The notes: generated by a model not told the origin, from the sequence alone. A DNA stretch of 64,000 bases from Nevskia ramosa DSM 11499 (GCF_000420645.1 NZ_ATVI01000005.1:310001-374000); one strand, 5' to 3'; shown: positions 52,708-61,878, counted from the stretch's first letter. Program-made: numbers and translations.

Positions 52708-54501
52708 ATGGTCCGTAATTCAGCAGGAACCAGCGCTTTTCAGGTCGGCTGTCGCGCCCTGATCAGTTTGCTGCTGGCCAGCAGCGCTACAGCAGCGGTT
52801 GCTGCGTCGGTCACCGACGCCATGATCGCCAACGACCAGAACACGCCGAACGACGTGCTCACCGTCGGCATGGGTTACAGCGGTCAGCGCTTCAGCAACT
52901 CGACCAAGATCAACAGCGACAACATCGACGATCTGGTGCCGGCCTGGTCGTTCTCGATGGGTGGCGAGAAGCAGCGCGGTCAGGAAACGCAGGCCCTGGT
53001 CAATGACGGCAAGATCTTCATCACCGGTTCTTACTCGCGCATCTGGGCGCTGGACCAGAAGACCGGCCAGAAGATCTGGGTGTACGAGCACCGCCTGCCG
53101 GAAGGCATCGTGCCTTGCTGCGACGTCGTCAACCGCGGCGCCGCGCTGTACGACAACCTGGTGATCTTCGGCACGCTGGACGCGAAGCTGGTGGCACTGA
53201 ATGCCGACACCGGCAAGGTTGTCTGGACCGAAACCATCGACGATTTCAAGGGTGGCTACTCGTACACCGCAGCGCCGCTGATCGTGAAGGGCAAGCTGAT
53301 CACCGGCGTCTCCGGCGGCGAGTTCGGCGTGGTTGGCCGTATCGAAGCGCGTGATGCGAAGACCGGCAAGCTGGTCTGGATGCGTCCGACCGTCGAAGGC
53401 CACATGGGCTACCTGAACGGCAAGGAAAACGGTATCTCGGGCAAGGTCAACGCCACCTGGCCGGGCGATCTCTGGAAGACCGGCGGCGCCGCCACCTGGC
53501 TGGGCTGCACCTACGGCGCGGACACCAACGAGATCTATTGCGGTACCGGCAACCCGGCGCCATGGAACTCGTACAGCCGCCCTGGCGACAACCTGTACTC
53601 GACATCCACCCTGGCGATCAACGCCGATACCGGCAAGATCGACTGGAGCTACCAGAGCACGCCGAATGACAGCTGGGATTTCGACGGCGTCAACGAGTTC
53701 ATCAGCTTCGACATGAAGAAGGATGGCAAGACCGTGAAGGCCGGCGCCAAGGCCGATCGCAACGGCTTCTTCTACGTGCTGAACCGCGAGAACGGCAAGC
53801 TGCTCAGCGCCAGCCCGTTCGTCACCAAGCAGACCTGGGCCTCGGGTGTCGACCTGAAGACCGGCCGTCCGATCGAGTCGAACAACCGTCCGGGCGATCC
53901 GGGCAAGGGCGAGAAGGGCAGTTCCGTGTTCGCCGCGCCGGCTTTCCTTGGCGCCAAGAACTGGATGCCGATGTCGTACTCGGGCCAGACCGGCCTGTTC
54001 TACGTGCCGGCCAACGAGTGGGGCATGGACATCTGGAACGAGCCGATCACCTACAAGAAGGGTGCGGCATTCCTCGGTGCCGGCTTCACGATCAAGCCCC
54101 TGTATGACGACTACATCGGCGCCCTGCGCGCCATTGATCCGGCCACCGGCAAGATCGTCTGGGAATACAAGAACCCGGCGCCGCTCTGGGGTGGTGTGAT
54201 GACCACCGCTGGCAACCTGGTGTTCACCGGCACGCCGGAAGGCTTCCTGAAGGCGTTTGACGCCAAGACGGGCAAGGAACTGTGGAAGTTCCAGACCGGT
54301 TCGGGCGTGGTCGGCCAGCCGACGACCTGGGAAATGGACGGCGAGCAGTACATCGGCGTCGCGTCGGGCTGGGGCGGTGCGGTTCCGCTCTGGGGCGGCG
54401 AAGTGGCGAAGAAGGTCAAGGACATCAGCCAGGGTGGCTCGTTCTGGGTCTTCAAGCTGCACAAGTCGGGCAAGGCGGCTGTTGCTCAAGTCAGCCCGTA
54501 A
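52708..54501 (+). CDS. PQQ-dependent alcohol dehydrogenase with lanthanide-type D-x-D active site
   Basis: A 597-residue periplasmic quinoprotein. A signal peptide of about 35 residues precedes an eight-bladed propeller with tryptophan-docking repeats ([27 protein letters not shown]). The vicinal disulfide C137-C138, the metal ligands E205 (SGGEFGV) and N282 (GTGNPAP), and the catalytic base D324 in S-W-D-F-D-G-V-N-E are all present. The extra aspartate D326 is the residue that marks lanthanide-dependent XoxF and PedH enzymes; calcium enzymes have Ala or Ser there. It oxidises primary alcohols to aldehydes and hands electrons to cytochrome c550. It is longer-chain ADH-like (PedH/ExaA) rather than a typical methanol enzyme, which is an inference from context. 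Confidence 0.93.
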   Translation: MVRNSAGTSAFQVGCRALISLLLASSATAAVAASVTDAMIANDQNTPNDVLTVGMGYSGQRFSNSTKINSDNIDDLVPAWSFSMGGEKQRGQETQALVNDGKIFITGSYSRIWALDQKTGQKIWVYEHRLPEGIVPCCDVVNRGAALYDNLVIFGTLDAKLVALNADTGKVVWTETIDDFKGGYSYTAAPLIVKGKLITGVSGGEFGVVGRIEARDAKTGKLVWMRPTVEGHMGYLNGKENGISGKVNATWPGDLWKTGGAATWLGCTYGADTNEIYCGTGNPAPWNSYSRPGDNLYSTSTLAINADTGKIDWSYQSTPNDSWDFDGVNEFISFDMKKDGKTVKAGAKADRNGFFYVLNRENGKLLSASPFVTKQTWASGVDLKTGRPIESNNRPGDPGKGEKGSSVFAAPAFLGAKNWMPMSYSGQTGLFYVPANEWGMDIWNEPITYKKGAAFLGAGFTIKPLYDDYIGALRAIDPATGKIVWEYKNPAPLWGGVMTTAGNLVFTGTPEGFLKAFDAKTGKELWKFQTGSGVVGQPTTWEMDGEQYIGVASGWGGAVPLWGGEVAKKVKDISQGGSFWVFKLHKSGKAAVAQVSP

Positions 54502-54534
54502 GGACACAGCGGTCTAGAACATAAGCGGAACGAA

Positions 54535-54562
54535 GAAGGAGCCCGGTTCTCAGGGCTCCTTC
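54535..54562 (+). terminator. Intrinsic terminator after the PQQ alcohol dehydrogenase
   Basis: GAAGGAGCCC and GGGCTCCTTC form a perfect 10-bp stem with an 8-base loop; the following tail is TCTGATTCT. It separates the dehydrogenase transcript from the cytochrome operon. Confidence 0.85.
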
Positions 54563-54659
54563 TCTGATTCTCGCGGTCTCACGCTCATCCCAATCTCAAA
54601 TCCATTCAAATCGAATTCGCTCAGCCGATTTCCTTTCCACCTGCCAGTCCCTGGAATCC

Positions 54660-55109
54660 ATGATGAATCGCACTCGCTTCAATCTCGCTGTCGTTGCCTC
54701 GATCGCCGGCTTCGTCGGCGTTGTTTCCCTGTCCTTCGTTTCCAGCGAAGCTCGCGCTCACGGTGATGTCATCCCGCAGGCGGTCGATGTTTCCAAGCTG
54801 CCGCCGCTGAAGGAATCGACCAACAAGAACCCCTACGCCGGCAATGCCGACGCCATCAAGCTCGGTGCCTCGGCCTACGGCCAGAACTGCGCTCGCTGCC
54901 ACGGCCTCGGTGCCGTGTCCGGTGGTATCGCACCCGATCTGCGCCTGCTGCCGACCGACGCCGCCACCGACGAATACTTCAAGGGCAAGGTCATGAGCGG
55001 CGCGATCCGCAACGGCGTGACCTACATGCCGTCGTTCAAGGACGTGTTCAAGGAAGAAGCGATCTGGGCGATCCGCAGCTACATCGTCAGCGTGCACAGC
55101 GAAGATTGA
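54660..55109 (+). CDS. Cytochrome c550 of PQQ alcohol oxidation (PedF/ExaB-like)
   Basis: A 149-residue monoheme c-type cytochrome. The signal peptide ends near ARAHG (residue 34). The heme motif is C77-A-R-C80-H81, and a likely axial Met is in TYMPSFKD near 126. It is the probable electron acceptor of the quinoprotein dehydrogenase, and it depends on the ccm operon at 521-6256 for heme attachment. It begins a five-gene operon; the stop overlaps the next ATG (TGATG). The start could be either of two adjacent ATGs, and the ribosome site is weak (GGAA). Confidence 0.9.
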   Translation: MMNRTRFNLAVVASIAGFVGVVSLSFVSSEARAHGDVIPQAVDVSKLPPLKESTNKNPYAGNADAIKLGASAYGQNCARCHGLGAVSGGIAPDLRLLPTDAATDEYFKGKVMSGAIRNGVTYMPSFKDVFKEEAIWAIRSYIVSVHSED

Positions 55110-55984
55110 TGATGAGCCGCATCACCGGGCTGGTCGCAGCACTGGCAATCCTGGCGTCGTCGGTGATCGGCGCCGTTCGCGCCGATGATGACGCACCGGA
55201 CCGTCTGGATATCGCCAGGCAGAAAGGCTCTCTGGAGTTCATCGTCTATCGCGATTACCCGCCGTATTCCTATGAGAAGAACGGTGCCTTCGCTGGTGTC
55301 GATGTCGACATGGGAAAGGCGTTGGCGGCAGCGGTGGGTGTCAATGCCACGTTCCGCACCTTCATTCCCGGTGATGATCTCGACGATGATCTGCGCAACA
55401 ACCTGTGGCGCGGCACCATCGTCGGCGGCAGCGTCGGTGATGTGATGCTGCACGTCGGTGCCGACCCGCAGTACGTCGCGCGCCAGAGTCAGGTGTCGAT
55501 CTTCGGCGTCTACTACCGTGAAGCTGTGTCGCTGTCGTTCGATACGAAAAAATTCAAGTCGTATTCGACGATCGGCGATCTCAAGGGCAAGCGGATCGGT
55601 GTCGAAATCGGTTCGATCTCGGATCAGTACCTGACCAACTTCGAGTCCGGGGTTCTGAGTACATCGGTGACCCGCTACACGACGCTCGATGCCTGCGTGC
55701 AGGCCTACACCGAAGGCAAGCTCGACGCAGTGATGGCGCCGAAAGGCGAGCTGCAGGGTTTGATGTTCGCTCACGGCGCCAAGGCGAATCTGGCGACGCC
55801 GCAGCCGATCCAGTTCCAGGGCATTTTCCGCAGCGCCTGGGAAATCGGCATCGCGGTCAAGAAGGACAGCCCGAAACTGAGTGCCGCGCTTGCCGGTGCC
55901 ATGTCGAAACTGATTGAAAATGGCGAGCTGAAAGCGATCTATGCTCGCAACGGCATCGATTACGTGACGCCCGGGCTGCGCTAG
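55109..55984 (+). CDS. Quinoprotein dehydrogenase-associated binding protein (XoxJ/PedG-like)
   Basis: A 291-residue periplasmic type II binding protein. The signal peptide ends near GAVRADD. The core begins LEFIVYRDYPPYSYEKNGAFAGVDVDMGKALA, continues with WRGTIVGGSVGDVMLHVGADP and ends VTPGLR. XoxJ/MxaJ proteins are thought to help mature or activate the PQQ dehydrogenase rather than feed a transporter. The acidic run DDDAPDR at the mature N-terminus is notable. Starts at 55109 and 55112 are equally good. Confidence 0.9.
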   Translation: MMSRITGLVAALAILASSVIGAVRADDDAPDRLDIARQKGSLEFIVYRDYPPYSYEKNGAFAGVDVDMGKALAAAVGVNATFRTFIPGDDLDDDLRNNLWRGTIVGGSVGDVMLHVGADPQYVARQSQVSIFGVYYREAVSLSFDTKKFKSYSTIGDLKGKRIGVEIGSISDQYLTNFESGVLSTSVTRYTTLDACVQAYTEGKLDAVMAPKGELQGLMFAHGAKANLATPQPIQFQGIFRSAWEIGIAVKKDSPKLSAALAGAMSKLIENGELKAIYARNGIDYVTPGLR

Positions 55985-56000
55985 ACGAACGGACTGACAG

Positions 56001-56777
56001 ATGACAGCCATGCGCAGCCTCCGGATCGCTGTCTTCGTGCTGGGCCAGGCGGGCGTGGTATTGGCCGCGCTGGCGCTCGAGCCACCGTCTGATCCACTGA
56101 AGTCACCCGCTTGGGGCACCATCTATGGCCGATACTTCAAGGATCAGAAAGTGGTGTTCGATGACAGGATCAAGGTCATCGCGCCAGCCAATGCCGAGAA
56201 CCCGCTCGATGTGCCGGTGCAGGTCAGCGCCGAGGGTCTGGATGGCGTCGAGGAAATCGTCGTCGTCGCCGATCTGAATCCGATCCAGAAGATCATCAGC
56301 TACGAACCACTGCACGCGTCGCCCGATCTCGCATTTCGCTTCAAGGTCGAACAATCGACGCCGATCCGCGCTGCGGCGCGCACCCGGGACGGTGTCTGGC
56401 ACATCGGCGGCGTCTGGCTCAGTGCTGCCGGAGGCGGTTGCACCACGCCGAGCTATGGCAGCGGCGATCCAGTCTGGCAGACGCGTCTCAACGAAGTCAG
56501 CGGCCGGTTGTGGCCGAACGCCGAGACCAAGACCCAGCGTCTGCGCCTGCGGCTGATTCACCCGATGGACACCGGTCTCGCCAATGGCATCCCGGCGTTC
56601 TACATCGATCGCATCCTGTTGAGCGACGCGAAAGGCGAGGCGCTGGCGCGCGTGCACAGCTACGAGCCGATTTCGGAGAACCCGGTATTCAGCTTCGATC
56701 TGAAAGGCAGCGGCCCGGTACGCGTTACCGGCGGCGACATCCAGGGCAACAAGTTCTCGGCCGAGATCAAGCCTTGA
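56001..56777 (+). CDS. Quinoprotein dehydrogenase-associated SoxYZ-like carrier
   Basis: A 258-residue secreted protein that joins a SoxY-like half (about 30-150) to a SoxZ-like half (about 160-255). The SoxY swinging-arm cysteine appears in AAGGGCTTPS near residue 146, here internal because the SoxZ part follows. SoxZ-like sequence includes RLRLIHPMDTGL and PVFSFDLKGSG. In sulfur oxidation SoxYZ carries substrates on that cysteine; in this family, found next to PQQ dehydrogenases, the cargo is unknown. It lies between the XoxJ-like and zinc hydrolase genes. Confidence 0.85.
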   Translation: MTAMRSLRIAVFVLGQAGVVLAALALEPPSDPLKSPAWGTIYGRYFKDQKVVFDDRIKVIAPANAENPLDVPVQVSAEGLDGVEEIVVVADLNPIQKIISYEPLHASPDLAFRFKVEQSTPIRAAARTRDGVWHIGGVWLSAAGGGCTTPSYGSGDPVWQTRLNEVSGRLWPNAETKTQRLRLRLIHPMDTGLANGIPAFYIDRILLSDAKGEALARVHSYEPISENPVFSFDLKGSGPVRVTGGDIQGNKFSAEIKP

Positions 56778-57721
56778 AGCGCCGCCGCTTGCCCACCGCG
56801 CTGCTTGCGGTACTCGCTCTGCCGGCTTTCGCTGCACAGGCCTACGACTACCAGCTCAAGCCGCAGGCCGTTGCCGACGGCGTGCAAGTGTTCGTCGGCA
56901 AGACCGAGAACTTCAGCCGAGAGAACGGCGGCAACATCGCCAACACCGGTTTCATCATCGGCCGCGATGGCGTCATCGTCATCGATACCGGCCCATCGAA
57001 AGCCTATGGCGAGCAGCAGCGCACGGCGATTGCCAGGCTCAGCAAGCTGCCAATCTCGCAGATCTATCTGACCCATGCGCATCCTGATCATGTGCTTGGC
57101 AGTCAGGCTTATGCCGGGGTGCCGATCGCAGCGCTGCCGGGCACCACGCAAGGCTTGACCCGCGACGGCGACAGCCTGCTGTCGAATCTGTACCGGCTGG
57201 TCGGTGATGCGATGCGCGATACCGAACTGCGGCTGCCGACGATGGAAGCGAAGAGCGGGGAAGTGACCGTCGCCGGCCGCCGTTTGCGGCTGATTCCCGG
57301 GCTTGGCCATACCGATGCCGATCTGATGGTCTTCGACGAGACCACCAAGACGCTGTTCACTGGTGATCTGGTGTTCTTCCAGCGCACCCTGACCACGCCG
57401 AATGCCGACATCCCACGTTGGTTGAAGACGCTCGATGCGATCGACGCGATCGACTTCAAGATCATGGTTCCGGGTCACGGCCCGGTGCTGCGTGATCACG
57501 CCGGCATCGCCCAGACCCGCGACTACCTGCAATGGTTGAGGGACAGCCTGCAAGGGGCTGCCCGCCGTGGTCTCGACATGCCGGAAGTGTTGCAATTGAC
57601 GATCCCCGAGCGCTTCCAGCGGCTGGCGGTGTTGAGCACCGAATACGAGCGCTCGGTATCGCATCTGTATCCCGCCTACGAACTCGAGACCTTGCCGACC
57701 GTTCCGAAATCGAGGCCGTAA
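56774..57721 (+). CDS. Quinoprotein relay system zinc metallohydrolase (SoxH-like MBL fold)
   Basis: A 315-residue secreted metallo-beta-lactamase-fold protein. The signal peptide ends at AAQAYD. The zinc motif is H101-x-H103-x-D105-H106 in LTHAHPDHVLG; further ligands are H in LGHTDAD, D in FTGDLV and H in VPGHGPV. The TTG start overlaps the SoxYZ-like stop (TTGA). It probably acts on whatever is bound to the carrier cysteine, by analogy with SoxB/SoxH; this is not shown. The stop overlaps the next ATG by one base (TAATG). Confidence 0.88.
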   Translation: MKRRRLPTALLAVLALPAFAAQAYDYQLKPQAVADGVQVFVGKTENFSRENGGNIANTGFIIGRDGVIVIDTGPSKAYGEQQRTAIARLSKLPISQIYLTHAHPDHVLGSQAYAGVPIAALPGTTQGLTRDGDSLLSNLYRLVGDAMRDTELRLPTMEAKSGEVTVAGRRLRLIPGLGHTDADLMVFDETTKTLFTGDLVFFQRTLTTPNADIPRWLKTLDAIDAIDFKIMVPGHGPVLRDHAGIAQTRDYLQWLRDSLQGAARRGLDMPEVLQLTIPERFQRLAVLSTEYERSVSHLYPAYELETLPTVPKSRP

Positions 57722-59505
57722 TGAGCAAGCGCATTCTGGTTCGTTGGCTGGCCGCTATCGCGCTTGGCATCGTCGCCTGCGGCAGCCTGCTGGCCGCCGA
57801 TGCTCGTACCGTCGAATGGCCGGTCTACGGGCTCGATAGCGCCAATCATCGTCTCGCGCCGATCACCGCGATCAACCCGAAGACGGTCGGCAAGCTGGTG
57901 CCGAAGTGGATCTACCAGAGCGGTGTCGTGGGTACTTTCCAGGCAACGCCCTTGGTCATTGACGGCCGCATGTACGTGTCGCTGCCGAACTCGCACGTCG
58001 TCGCGCTCGATGCGAAGACCGGCCAGGAATTGTGGCGCTACGAGCACAAGAAGCGCGTCGAACGCATCTGTTGCGGCCCGGCCAATCGCGGCGTCGCGTT
58101 TTCCAAGGGCAAGGTCTTCGTCGGCACCGTCGACGCCCGCCTGATCGCGCTCGATGCCGCCAACGGCAAGCTGCTCTGGGATGTCGAGGTCGCGCATCCG
58201 GAAGCCGCCGAGGAAAGCCGCAACAGTCTCGGTGCCACGGATCGACTCAAGGACGCCAAGGTGAGCGGCGCTTCCGGCGTCGGCATCGCCAGCGCGCCGC
58301 TGGTGTTCGAGGATCGCGTGATCGTCGGCGTCACCGGCCTGGGTTACGGCCTGCATCTGGACAGCCCGCGCGCCGGCGCACCGCTCGGCGCCGTCGTCGG
58401 CTTGCCGGGTCAGTTCGGCGGCATCGGCTTTCTGGCGGCGTTCGACGTCAACACCGGCACGCTGCAGTGGAAGTTCGACACCATCCGCCACCCGGAAGAC
58501 GGTGGCTGGGAAGGTGCTTTCAGCGACAACACGCCGGATGGCGTGCCGCTTAACCGCAATACCGTGGCTGAAAAGGCAGGAGTCGAGACGCACCGCAACG
58601 CCTGGCAGTTCGGTGGCGGCTCGATCTATTCGACGCCGGCACTGGACGTTAAGACCGGCTGGCTGTACTTCGGCGTCGGCAATCCCAGCCCGCAGATGAA
58701 TGGCGACGGCCGGCCTGGCGACAACCTCTACACCTCGAGTCTGGTCGCCATCGACGGCCGCACCGGTACGCCGAAGTGGTACTGGCAGCAGGTGCCGCAC
58801 GATCTATGGGGTTATGACGTGACCTCGCCGCCGGTGCTGTTTGACGCGACGGTCAAGGGCGCCAGGATCGAAGCGGTGGCGCAGGCCTCGAAGACCGGCT
58901 GGATGTTCGTCCATGAGCGCAGCAGCGGTCGGCTGCTGTACAAGTCCGAAGCCTTCGTGCCGCAGAGCAATCTGTTCGCGCAGCCGACGCCGGAAGGCAT
59001 CACCATCGCGCCCGGCATCGGCGGTGGCGTCAACTGGTCACCGGCGGCGCTCGATGTTTCGCGCCAACTGGCCTTCGTCGCGGCCATGCATTGGCCGACG
59101 CAATATTCGGTCAAGGAGATTCCCGCCGAGGGCGACAAGCCGGCCGTGCCTTACTACGCCGCCGAGCCCTCGCAGGGCGAACGCTGGGGCGTGCTGGCGG
59201 CGATCGATCTGAAGCGTGATGGCAAGCTGGCCTGGACGACGAAGACGCCGCAGCCGCTGATCGGCGGCGTGCTGGCGCTACAGGGCGGGGTGGTGTTCAC
59301 CGGCGAAGGCGACGGCAACCTGTCCGCCTTCGATTCGGCGACTGGCAAGCGTCTCTGGCAGTTCAACTGCGGCGCTGGAGTCAATGCGCCACCGATCGCC
59401 TATGTGATCGACGGCAAGCCCTACGTGACCGTCGCTGCCGGCGGCAGCGCGATCTGGGGTTATCGCCAGGGCGATGCGGTGGTCACCTTCGGCCTGCCGG
59501 ACTGA
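57721..59505 (+). CDS. Second PQQ-type beta-propeller protein with altered active site
   Basis: A 594-residue secreted quinoprotein homologue. The signal peptide ends near LLAADAR. The vicinal disulfide C117-C118 (RICCGPANRG) and the metal-site Asn (VGNPSPQ) are kept. The usual catalytic W-D-x-D is W-G364-Y-D366, so the first aspartate is Gly. The segment that normally carries the metal Glu (SGxEFG) reads VTGLGYGLHLD. It may still bind PQQ through other residues, or be a structural or electron-relay member. It ends the cytochrome operon and is preceded directly by the zinc hydrolase gene. Confidence 0.88.
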   Translation: MSKRILVRWLAAIALGIVACGSLLAADARTVEWPVYGLDSANHRLAPITAINPKTVGKLVPKWIYQSGVVGTFQATPLVIDGRMYVSLPNSHVVALDAKTGQELWRYEHKKRVERICCGPANRGVAFSKGKVFVGTVDARLIALDAANGKLLWDVEVAHPEAAEESRNSLGATDRLKDAKVSGASGVGIASAPLVFEDRVIVGVTGLGYGLHLDSPRAGAPLGAVVGLPGQFGGIGFLAAFDVNTGTLQWKFDTIRHPEDGGWEGAFSDNTPDGVPLNRNTVAEKAGVETHRNAWQFGGGSIYSTPALDVKTGWLYFGVGNPSPQMNGDGRPGDNLYTSSLVAIDGRTGTPKWYWQQVPHDLWGYDVTSPPVLFDATVKGARIEAVAQASKTGWMFVHERSSGRLLYKSEAFVPQSNLFAQPTPEGITIAPGIGGGVNWSPAALDVSRQLAFVAAMHWPTQYSVKEIPAEGDKPAVPYYAAEPSQGERWGVLAAIDLKRDGKLAWTTKTPQPLIGGVLALQGGVVFTGEGDGNLSAFDSATGKRLWQFNCGAGVNAPPIAYVIDGKPYVTVAAGGSAIWGYRQGDAVVTFGLPD

Positions 59506-59511
59506 AGCCGC

Positions 59512-59529
59512 GTTTGCCCGCGGGCAAAC
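59512..59529. repeat. 18-base perfect palindrome after the second PQQ protein
   Basis: GTTTGCCCG followed by its exact complement lies 7 bases past the stop. There is no T-run, so it is either a weak terminator or an operator for the GST gene that follows at 59656. Confidence 0.5.
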
Positions 59530-59655
59530 CCCTATAGACGTTGAATCGGCAATCGCCGACAACAAAATGCATAAGGCCACGTATTTTCGTAACGCTGTTT
59601 CGCCAAGCTATCGGCCTGTCGCATCAACACCCACAAGAACGAGGAGAAAGTACCC

Positions 59656-60306
59656 ATGAAGCTGATCAATTCCTTCGGCCCGAATCCGCGCATCGTGCGC
59701 ATGTTCCTGGCCGAAAAAGGCCTGAGCATCCCGTCTACCGACATCGACATGCTCGGTGGCGAAAACCGCAAGCCGCCATACACCGACAAGAATCCGGGCG
59801 GCCAGACGCCATCGCTGGAACTCGATGACGGATCGGTGCTCGGCGAGACCGTGGTGATCTGCGAATACCTCGAAGAAAAGCACCCGACGCCGGCGCTGAT
59901 CGGCAGCAATGCCCAGGAGCGCGCCGAAGCCCGCCAGTGGCAGCGCCGGGTCGAGCTGAACATCACCGAGTACATCTACAACGCGTTCCGCTACTCCGAA
60001 GGCCTCGGCCTGTTCAAGGACCGGGTGCATTGCATTCCGGCAGCGGCGCCGGACATGAAGGTGTCGGCGCAGAGCTGGCTGAAGAAGCTCGACGGCCTGA
60101 TCGCCGGCCGTGATTTCATCGCCGGCAAGCAGCTGCGTCTGGTCGACATCGTCCTGTACTGCTGCCTCGATTTCGCCAAGGACGTGGGCCAGCCGCTCGA
60201 TCCGTCGAACGCCAACATCGCTGCCTGGTTCAAGCGCGTGGATTCACGCCCCAGCGCCACCGCCAGCCTCAGCTCGAACTGGGCGGACATGAAGATGCGC
60301 GGCTGA
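59656..60306 (+). CDS. Glutathione S-transferase family protein
   Basis: A 216-residue GST. The thioredoxin-like domain (1-80) contains NSFGPNPRIVRMFLAEKG and GGQTPSLELDDGSVLGETVVICEYLEEKHP, with the glutathione-binding Glu-Thr. The helical domain follows (about 90-210). GSTs near PQQ alcohol clusters may detoxify aldehydes, but no direct evidence is seen. It is preceded by AACGAGGAGAAAG and followed by a strong terminator. Confidence 0.9.
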   Translation: MKLINSFGPNPRIVRMFLAEKGLSIPSTDIDMLGGENRKPPYTDKNPGGQTPSLELDDGSVLGETVVICEYLEEKHPTPALIGSNAQERAEARQWQRRVELNITEYIYNAFRYSEGLGLFKDRVHCIPAAAPDMKVSAQSWLKKLDGLIAGRDFIAGKQLRLVDIVLYCCLDFAKDVGQPLDPSNANIAAWFKRVDSRPSATASLSSNWADMKMRG

Positions 60307-60317
60307 TCCTGGCCCTG

Positions 60318-60354
60318 AAAAGCCCGGCATCGTGATTCGATGCCGGGCTTTTTT
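60318..60354 (+). terminator. Intrinsic terminator after the GST gene
   Basis: AAAAGCCCGGCATCG and CGATGCCGGGCTTTT make a perfect 15-bp stem with a 5-base loop, ending in six Ts. Confidence 0.95.
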
Positions 60355-60484
60355 GTGGACGACGGATCAAGCCGGCACCGTTGCATTGCCGGAGGTACGG
60401 TGGTGAAATTGCTGCAGTCCTGCCGGGTGTGCGGGCTGCAGCAAACAAGTCACCAGTGATGGCAGCTTGGCTTGGAGGCAGAAG

Positions 60485-60952
60485 ATGAAATCACCGACGC
60501 TGATCAAGACCGGGATTGCGCTTTGCGCTGTCGTCGCAACGGGTCTGCTGCTTTACCCGGTTGCCACCGTAACGGCCGCCACGCCTTCGACGGATGCCGC
60601 GACCAAGCCGGCAGCACAGCCGAAAGCCAGGAAGAGAAAAGCGTCGAAGCAGAAAGCAAAGCCGTCGACGCTCGATCTGAGCGTTCGTACGCAGCCTGCG
60701 GAGCCTGTGATCAGCCCCGAGAATCCGGACTACGCCTCGACCGTGCTGCGCCAGAGAGCGGTCGATCCCGCCGTGACTGCCAGCGCCGAAGAGACCAGCT
60801 ACAAGACCGAGCCGCTGTTCCAGTCGGAGCAGAAGCTGCAGCTGCTAGATGCCGAAGTGCCGGTCACTGTGAAGCTGGGACGCTGGAAAGCTGCCGAGTC
60901 GAAGGCACTGGGCCTGTCGGCGACGGTGCCATTGCCGCATCCCGCGAAGTAG
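60485..60952 (+). CDS. Hypothetical exported protein with a basic Lys/Ala-rich segment
   Basis: A 155-residue protein I do not recognise. It has a signal or anchor segment at 8-30 (GIALCAVVATGLLLYPVATVTAA), then a Lys/Arg/Ala/Pro-rich stretch at about 40-62 and a less biased C-terminus. The ATG at 60485 follows TTGGAGGCAG, a good ribosome site; the in-frame TTG upstream adds only six residues. It is convergent with the protease-like gene (17 bases apart), with no obvious terminator between them. Confidence 0.6.
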   Translation: MKSPTLIKTGIALCAVVATGLLLYPVATVTAATPSTDAATKPAAQPKARKRKASKQKAKPSTLDLSVRTQPAEPVISPENPDYASTVLRQRAVDPAVTASAEETSYKTEPLFQSEQKLQLLDAEVPVTVKLGRWKAAESKALGLSATVPLPHPAK

Positions 60953-60969
60953 CCTGCGGCGGAAGGGAT

Positions 60970-61878
60970 CTATTCGGCCCTGAACAGGAAGCGCTGACCG
61001 TCGCGATCCAGGCAGGGATTCAGCCGAGACAGCACCTCGAAGCCGACCATGCCGTCGATGCCCCACGCAGGGTCCATGCCCTGAGGCATCACGGTCAGCG
61101 GCACGAGTTGGAATGCTGCGTCCGGGCTGATCGCGACGACCTTGGCCTCGCCATTGAGCAATTCGAAATCCTGTCCGCTGCCATCGCTGCCGGAATGGGC
61201 GACAAGATCTGGATAACGCTTGCGGAAATCGTGCCTGGTCGCGAAATCCGGATAGACGACCACCGCGCCGTTGTTGCCGGAATCGACGATCAACCGGGCC
61301 TTGGCCCCATCGATGTCGACGACGATCGTCGGCAGCCCGTGATTGAGCGCCATCGGTACCGACGTCATGCCGCGGCCATCGAAGTCCCGTCGAGCCCAGC
61401 GCTGCATCCGCTGATGTTCGTAGTCGATGCACAGCACCGCGTTCTCCAAGAGCGGTGCGCCGATGAAACCGGCGAGTGGGGTCTTGCCCGGCCGCCGGGT
61501 GACCTGCTCGGGAATGGCGACGATTGCGAAGATCTGCTTGCTCAAGCTGGCGCCGCCGATGCGGGCACTCGGCACGGTGGTCAGCGTGGCCGCGTTGTGA
61601 TCGCCGCTGGCATCGTTGACGCCCTGCTTCGTACTTGCCTTCAAGCCGAGCGCCTTGGCGATTTCGGGGGTCACGAGGTTGCCGTTCGAAAGTCCGCTGT
61701 CGAAGACGAAGGGCAGCCTGTGGCCAGGTGCCAGTTCGACGTCGACGACGATGTTGGCGTCTTCGAGCAGAAACGGAATGACCGCGGGCTTGGCATCAGG
61801 CTGCAACAGCGGCTGAGCGGCAACGGATGTCAGCAGCAGGAAGCCGGCAGCGAATGCGAAACATCGTCTCGTTTTCAT
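60970..61878 (-). CDS. Secreted retropepsin-like protein with two DSG motifs
   Basis: A 302-residue protein. The signal peptide ends at SVAAQP (about residue 23). It has two retropepsin-like halves. The first has D60-S-G in FVFDSGLSNG and a flap-like GGASLSKQIFAIV; the second has D199-S-G in LIVDSGNNGA and a C-terminal IDGMVGFEVLSR. Retroviral and bacterial clan AA peptidases use DTG or DSG; having both halves in one chain resembles pepsin-like architecture. The ATG at 61878 was chosen for the signal peptide; the longer frame to 62034 has an unlikely Arg-rich N-terminus. Confidence 0.7.
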   Translation of the reverse strand: MKTRRCFAFAAGFLLLTSVAAQPLLQPDAKPAVIPFLLEDANIVVDVELAPGHRLPFVFDSGLSNGNLVTPEIAKALGLKASTKQGVNDASGDHNAATLTTVPSARIGGASLSKQIFAIVAIPEQVTRRPGKTPLAGFIGAPLLENAVLCIDYEHQRMQRWARRDFDGRGMTSVPMALNHGLPTIVVDIDGAKARLIVDSGNNGAVVVYPDFATRHDFRKRYPDLVAHSGSDGSGQDFELLNGEAKVVAISPDAAFQLVPLTVMPQGMDPAWGIDGMVGFEVLSRLNPCLDRDGQRFLFRAE

